64,000 nucleotides of DNA from Hymenolepis diminuta (taxonomy: Eukaryota > Platyhelminthes > Cestoda > Cyclophyllidea > Hymenolepididae): positions 100,225 through 164,224 of the forward strand of contig CAADRB010000047.1 in the NCBI GenBank assembly GCA_900708905.1, in the 5' to 3' direction. Positions 61,430-64,000 of the stretch are shown piece after piece (positions within the stretch are counted from its first letter, which is position 1; every line of letters starts with the position of its first letter). Below the pieces are notes generated by a model, which was given only the letters and a program-made list of their open reading frames with translations, had not been told where the DNA came from and did not search any database. The translations under genes were made by a program, and so were the position numbers.

Positions 61430-64000
61430 GCAACAAATCATATGCGCGGACGTTATTAGGACACATTTTAAGGACAAATCATTAAAATCAGAGAATTTGG
61501 GCATATATGCAGAAAAAATAGGAGATTTTATAAATGTTTTGGAAGGAGTTATTTTTTATGATATTTTCTAAAATACTTTACAACAATCAGAGATACTCAA
61601 TACCCAAATACACAAATGCTCATTCACTGGTCATTAGTTTAGATCGGTTCCCTTCTTCAGAACTGATCGAATTTTATTTTCAATTTTCAAATGATTATTC
61701 AAGAAGTATGATGCAAAGAGTTCGATCATCATTCTAGTTATATGGCCTTCACGAGAATATAAGATAGATGACAAAATACATACTTTGATCACATTAACTC
61801 AATAATTAAGAAGTTGATTAAACTAGATGCATAACTAATTTAAACAGATAGAGATGAGACTGACTGGTACGAATTTGTAATCTTTTGGATATTTAATGTA
61901 TACTGTGTCAAAAATTTGACTGAAATCAAATGTGACCTTGAATAAATGTTCAAGAACCGCTAACGGTGAGAGCACTTTCATCAACCGTTACAGTTATTAA
62001 TTAGGAGCTCAGTAGTTGAATGTTGAAAGTTGATCTCAGACCATTTTACTACGGAAATCAAGACGACGAAAGACTTAAATCAATGCAAGATTATACATAA
62101 ATGAGTATAATAGTCACAGCTGTTGTTAATCAGAAGGGTGGATACTCAAAATTCATTGAACAAACCACAATGAAGATTCAAGAGAGTAAAAAAGAGGTGA
62201 GGGTTAGAGGCGATGAGAGGGAAACGTAAGAACCTGTGAATGGTAAGCGTATATCCCCTTGAGTGTGTATAAAAAGAGCATTATGTAGTTTTTTAGGAAG
62301 GTGTAGCATAAACAGATGAAATGGTTTCGGACATCTCTGTTCAGGGAACTGAACACTAACAGCGCTCATTCATGATCGACTTGATTAGGTTATCCCGCAA
62401 ATTAAAATAAACTATCTGAGGACACACGATGGTTCTCCACGGGGAACTTGAGGTTGCAGCAAGGTCAAATACTGTGAGGTCGAGATAATTAGGTCTCAGA
62501 AATTAGTGATGGCTTGGATATAAATTTTGGAAACTAAATGGGAATTATCCTTCATGGGCATGAGACGTGATAAGGCTAGTTAAGAATCTCTTCCGAAAAG
62601 TGAAACTAATAACGAAATGATCAGAAAGAAAGTGCTGCAAGGTGAAGAGCATTTATTACAAATGTAAGCGTCGTAATTTGTGTAAATTGTTAAATTGAGT
62701 TAACATTTTCAATGAAATAGATGACAATTTGGGGTCGATGGGTGAGTGGATCACCGATGGGCATTGAATCATAGATGTAATCCCAGCTCAACGCATTTAG
62801 TCGGCAGTGCAGAGAATGGAGTGAATGCTATTATGAGTCACGAGATGAGTCATAACATCCTGCATGAGATCACCATCGCGAGGAGACCGGACTTAATTCA
62901 ACTATTGCATCACTGTGTTGCTCATGTTAGTGAAATGGTATCAATGAAAGATTAATCTTTGTATCAGAGTAAAATGATGCATTTTAAAATTAACTATCGC
63001 CATTTAAACCGTTAAGATACATTGTTCCAGCCCTAAATATAAGGGTAAAAATATCTATTATTCTGCAGTCGTTCAACGTGTTCTGGGACTAGCTGTAGAC
63101 AAATGCAAGAATTTCGAAGTCTCAAAATTAAAATCTGTCAGAGCTTTTCTTGTTAGTTACTATGCTAAATTATTGAAAAGGATTACTAAAATGCTGGGTG
63201 ATGCCAAATAGAGCTATGATTGTGAAAAAACTCAACATGGCATGTGCAATTTCGAATTGAAATAATTCCTCATAGGAAATTAAACTACAAATAATTAGTT
63301 TCACTACTGACAACAATACAGAGGAAATTTAATATAATTTATATAAATTTTAATATAACCACATAAAATGCGGAATTGTGAAATAGTTCAATGAGGGGTG
63401 GAAGAGTTGAAAGGGTACAGTAAAAGCAGAGATATTAGAGAGAGTATTTGAGTTCGGTTTCTGTTCTAATGTTGAGAAAAATTAATTTTTATTTCTTAGA
63501 TTCCTTAGTGAATTGATGCCCGATGTATCCATAGCTTAATGATCAATTGATTAATTTCAAAGGTCTGTAATACCAGTTCAAAAATTTATCTTCTCCTAAT
63601 AGATCAAATACAAACAAGATTTAATACATTTTATTCGGATTCTTAAATAAACAGTCGTAGGAATTAAAACAATATCACGGTTTGGTACGCAAAGAATGTT
63701 TGTAAATAGATAGTTATCAATTTCGGAAATATTTTGCCATAAGTAAGAATTTGATAAATACACTTATTAAGAGGGGTTTATTTGGTAAATAAGTATATGT
63801 GCGTCAGGGTAAAAAAGAACCTACGCAGATTTTTATAGATTATATCACGCTCGGAGTAGATATTATGAAAAAATAATTTCATAAATTCAAATTATATTTG
63901 AACCGAACCAGTTTATCAAATATACCACGGCTACAAAAATAGACTGAGGAAGATTTGGAAGAAAATCATTAAATATTAGTGTAGAAATGTGGATAACTAT
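61430..64000. other. Non-coding stretch to window end
   Basis: AT-rich with two AP-1 motifs 12 bp apart at 62834-62840 and 62846-62852. No supported exon, RNA gene or mobile element. Confidence 0.4.

Noticed and set aside
62746..62955. HEMSH, a HExxH metalloprotease-type motif in a 69-codon frame
   Set aside because: No other zinc-protease features, a GTG start, and no exon support; a five-residue motif is expected by chance.

Overview
The window is AT-rich (about two-thirds A+T by eye) eukaryotic DNA: short exons with GT..AG introns, long non-coding stretches, and decayed transposable elements. The type of Gag/protease relic, the tRNA-derived SINE-like repeats, the mariner relic and the intron sizes fit a flatworm, most likely a tapeworm or fluke. 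That placement is an inference, not a demonstration. No bacterial-type operons, CRISPR arrays or rRNA genes were seen.

Left edge (1-840): the 5' end of a minus-strand gene of unknown identity that runs off the window. It has a short first exon with a consensus donor, a second exon, and a CCAAT/CpG-rich promoter-like segment. From about 840 to 47,500 there is no gene I can name. This 46-kb stretch holds two copies of an unclassified interspersed repeat (4.75-5.12 kb and 20.06-20.36 kb), a 104-N assembly gap, a Ty3/gypsy-like LTR element with diverged LTRs and only gag plus protease relics (11.2-13.3 kb), and a frameshifted mariner transposase relic (21.7-22.06 kb). It also holds several tRNA-derived SINE-like copies, a decayed coding remnant (17.4-18.0 kb) and a candidate terminal exon (23.1-23.3 kb). 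At 35.5 kb there is a compact cluster with a perfect CRE (TGACGTCA) and a perfect AP-1 site (TGACTCA), both set inside inverted repeats.

The one confident gene is a four-exon plus-strand bZIP transcription factor of the Jun/Fos/ATF superfamily (48,001-55,455; 609 aa as modelled). All three introns are phase 0, and the basic region plus zipper sits in a single 210-nt exon. A CpG-rich upstream segment with CCAAT boxes, an E-box and two TGACGTG elements precedes it. A 27-codon uORF ends in TAATG, overlapping the main start codon. Intron 2 has a second CpG-dense block ending in an 18-bp perfect palindrome. A C-rich tract 0.4 kb after the stop codon could form a G-quadruplex on the minus strand.

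Right edge (56-64 kb): another SINE-like copy, a candidate terminal exon at 60.13-60.40 kb, and a TATA-box-preceded 44-codon ORF with a signal-peptide-like start at 61.29 kb. The coherent reading is a regulatory landscape around one AP-1/ATF-type gene, carrying many candidate AP-1/CRE sites to which such a factor or its partners might bind. This is an inference from motifs only.
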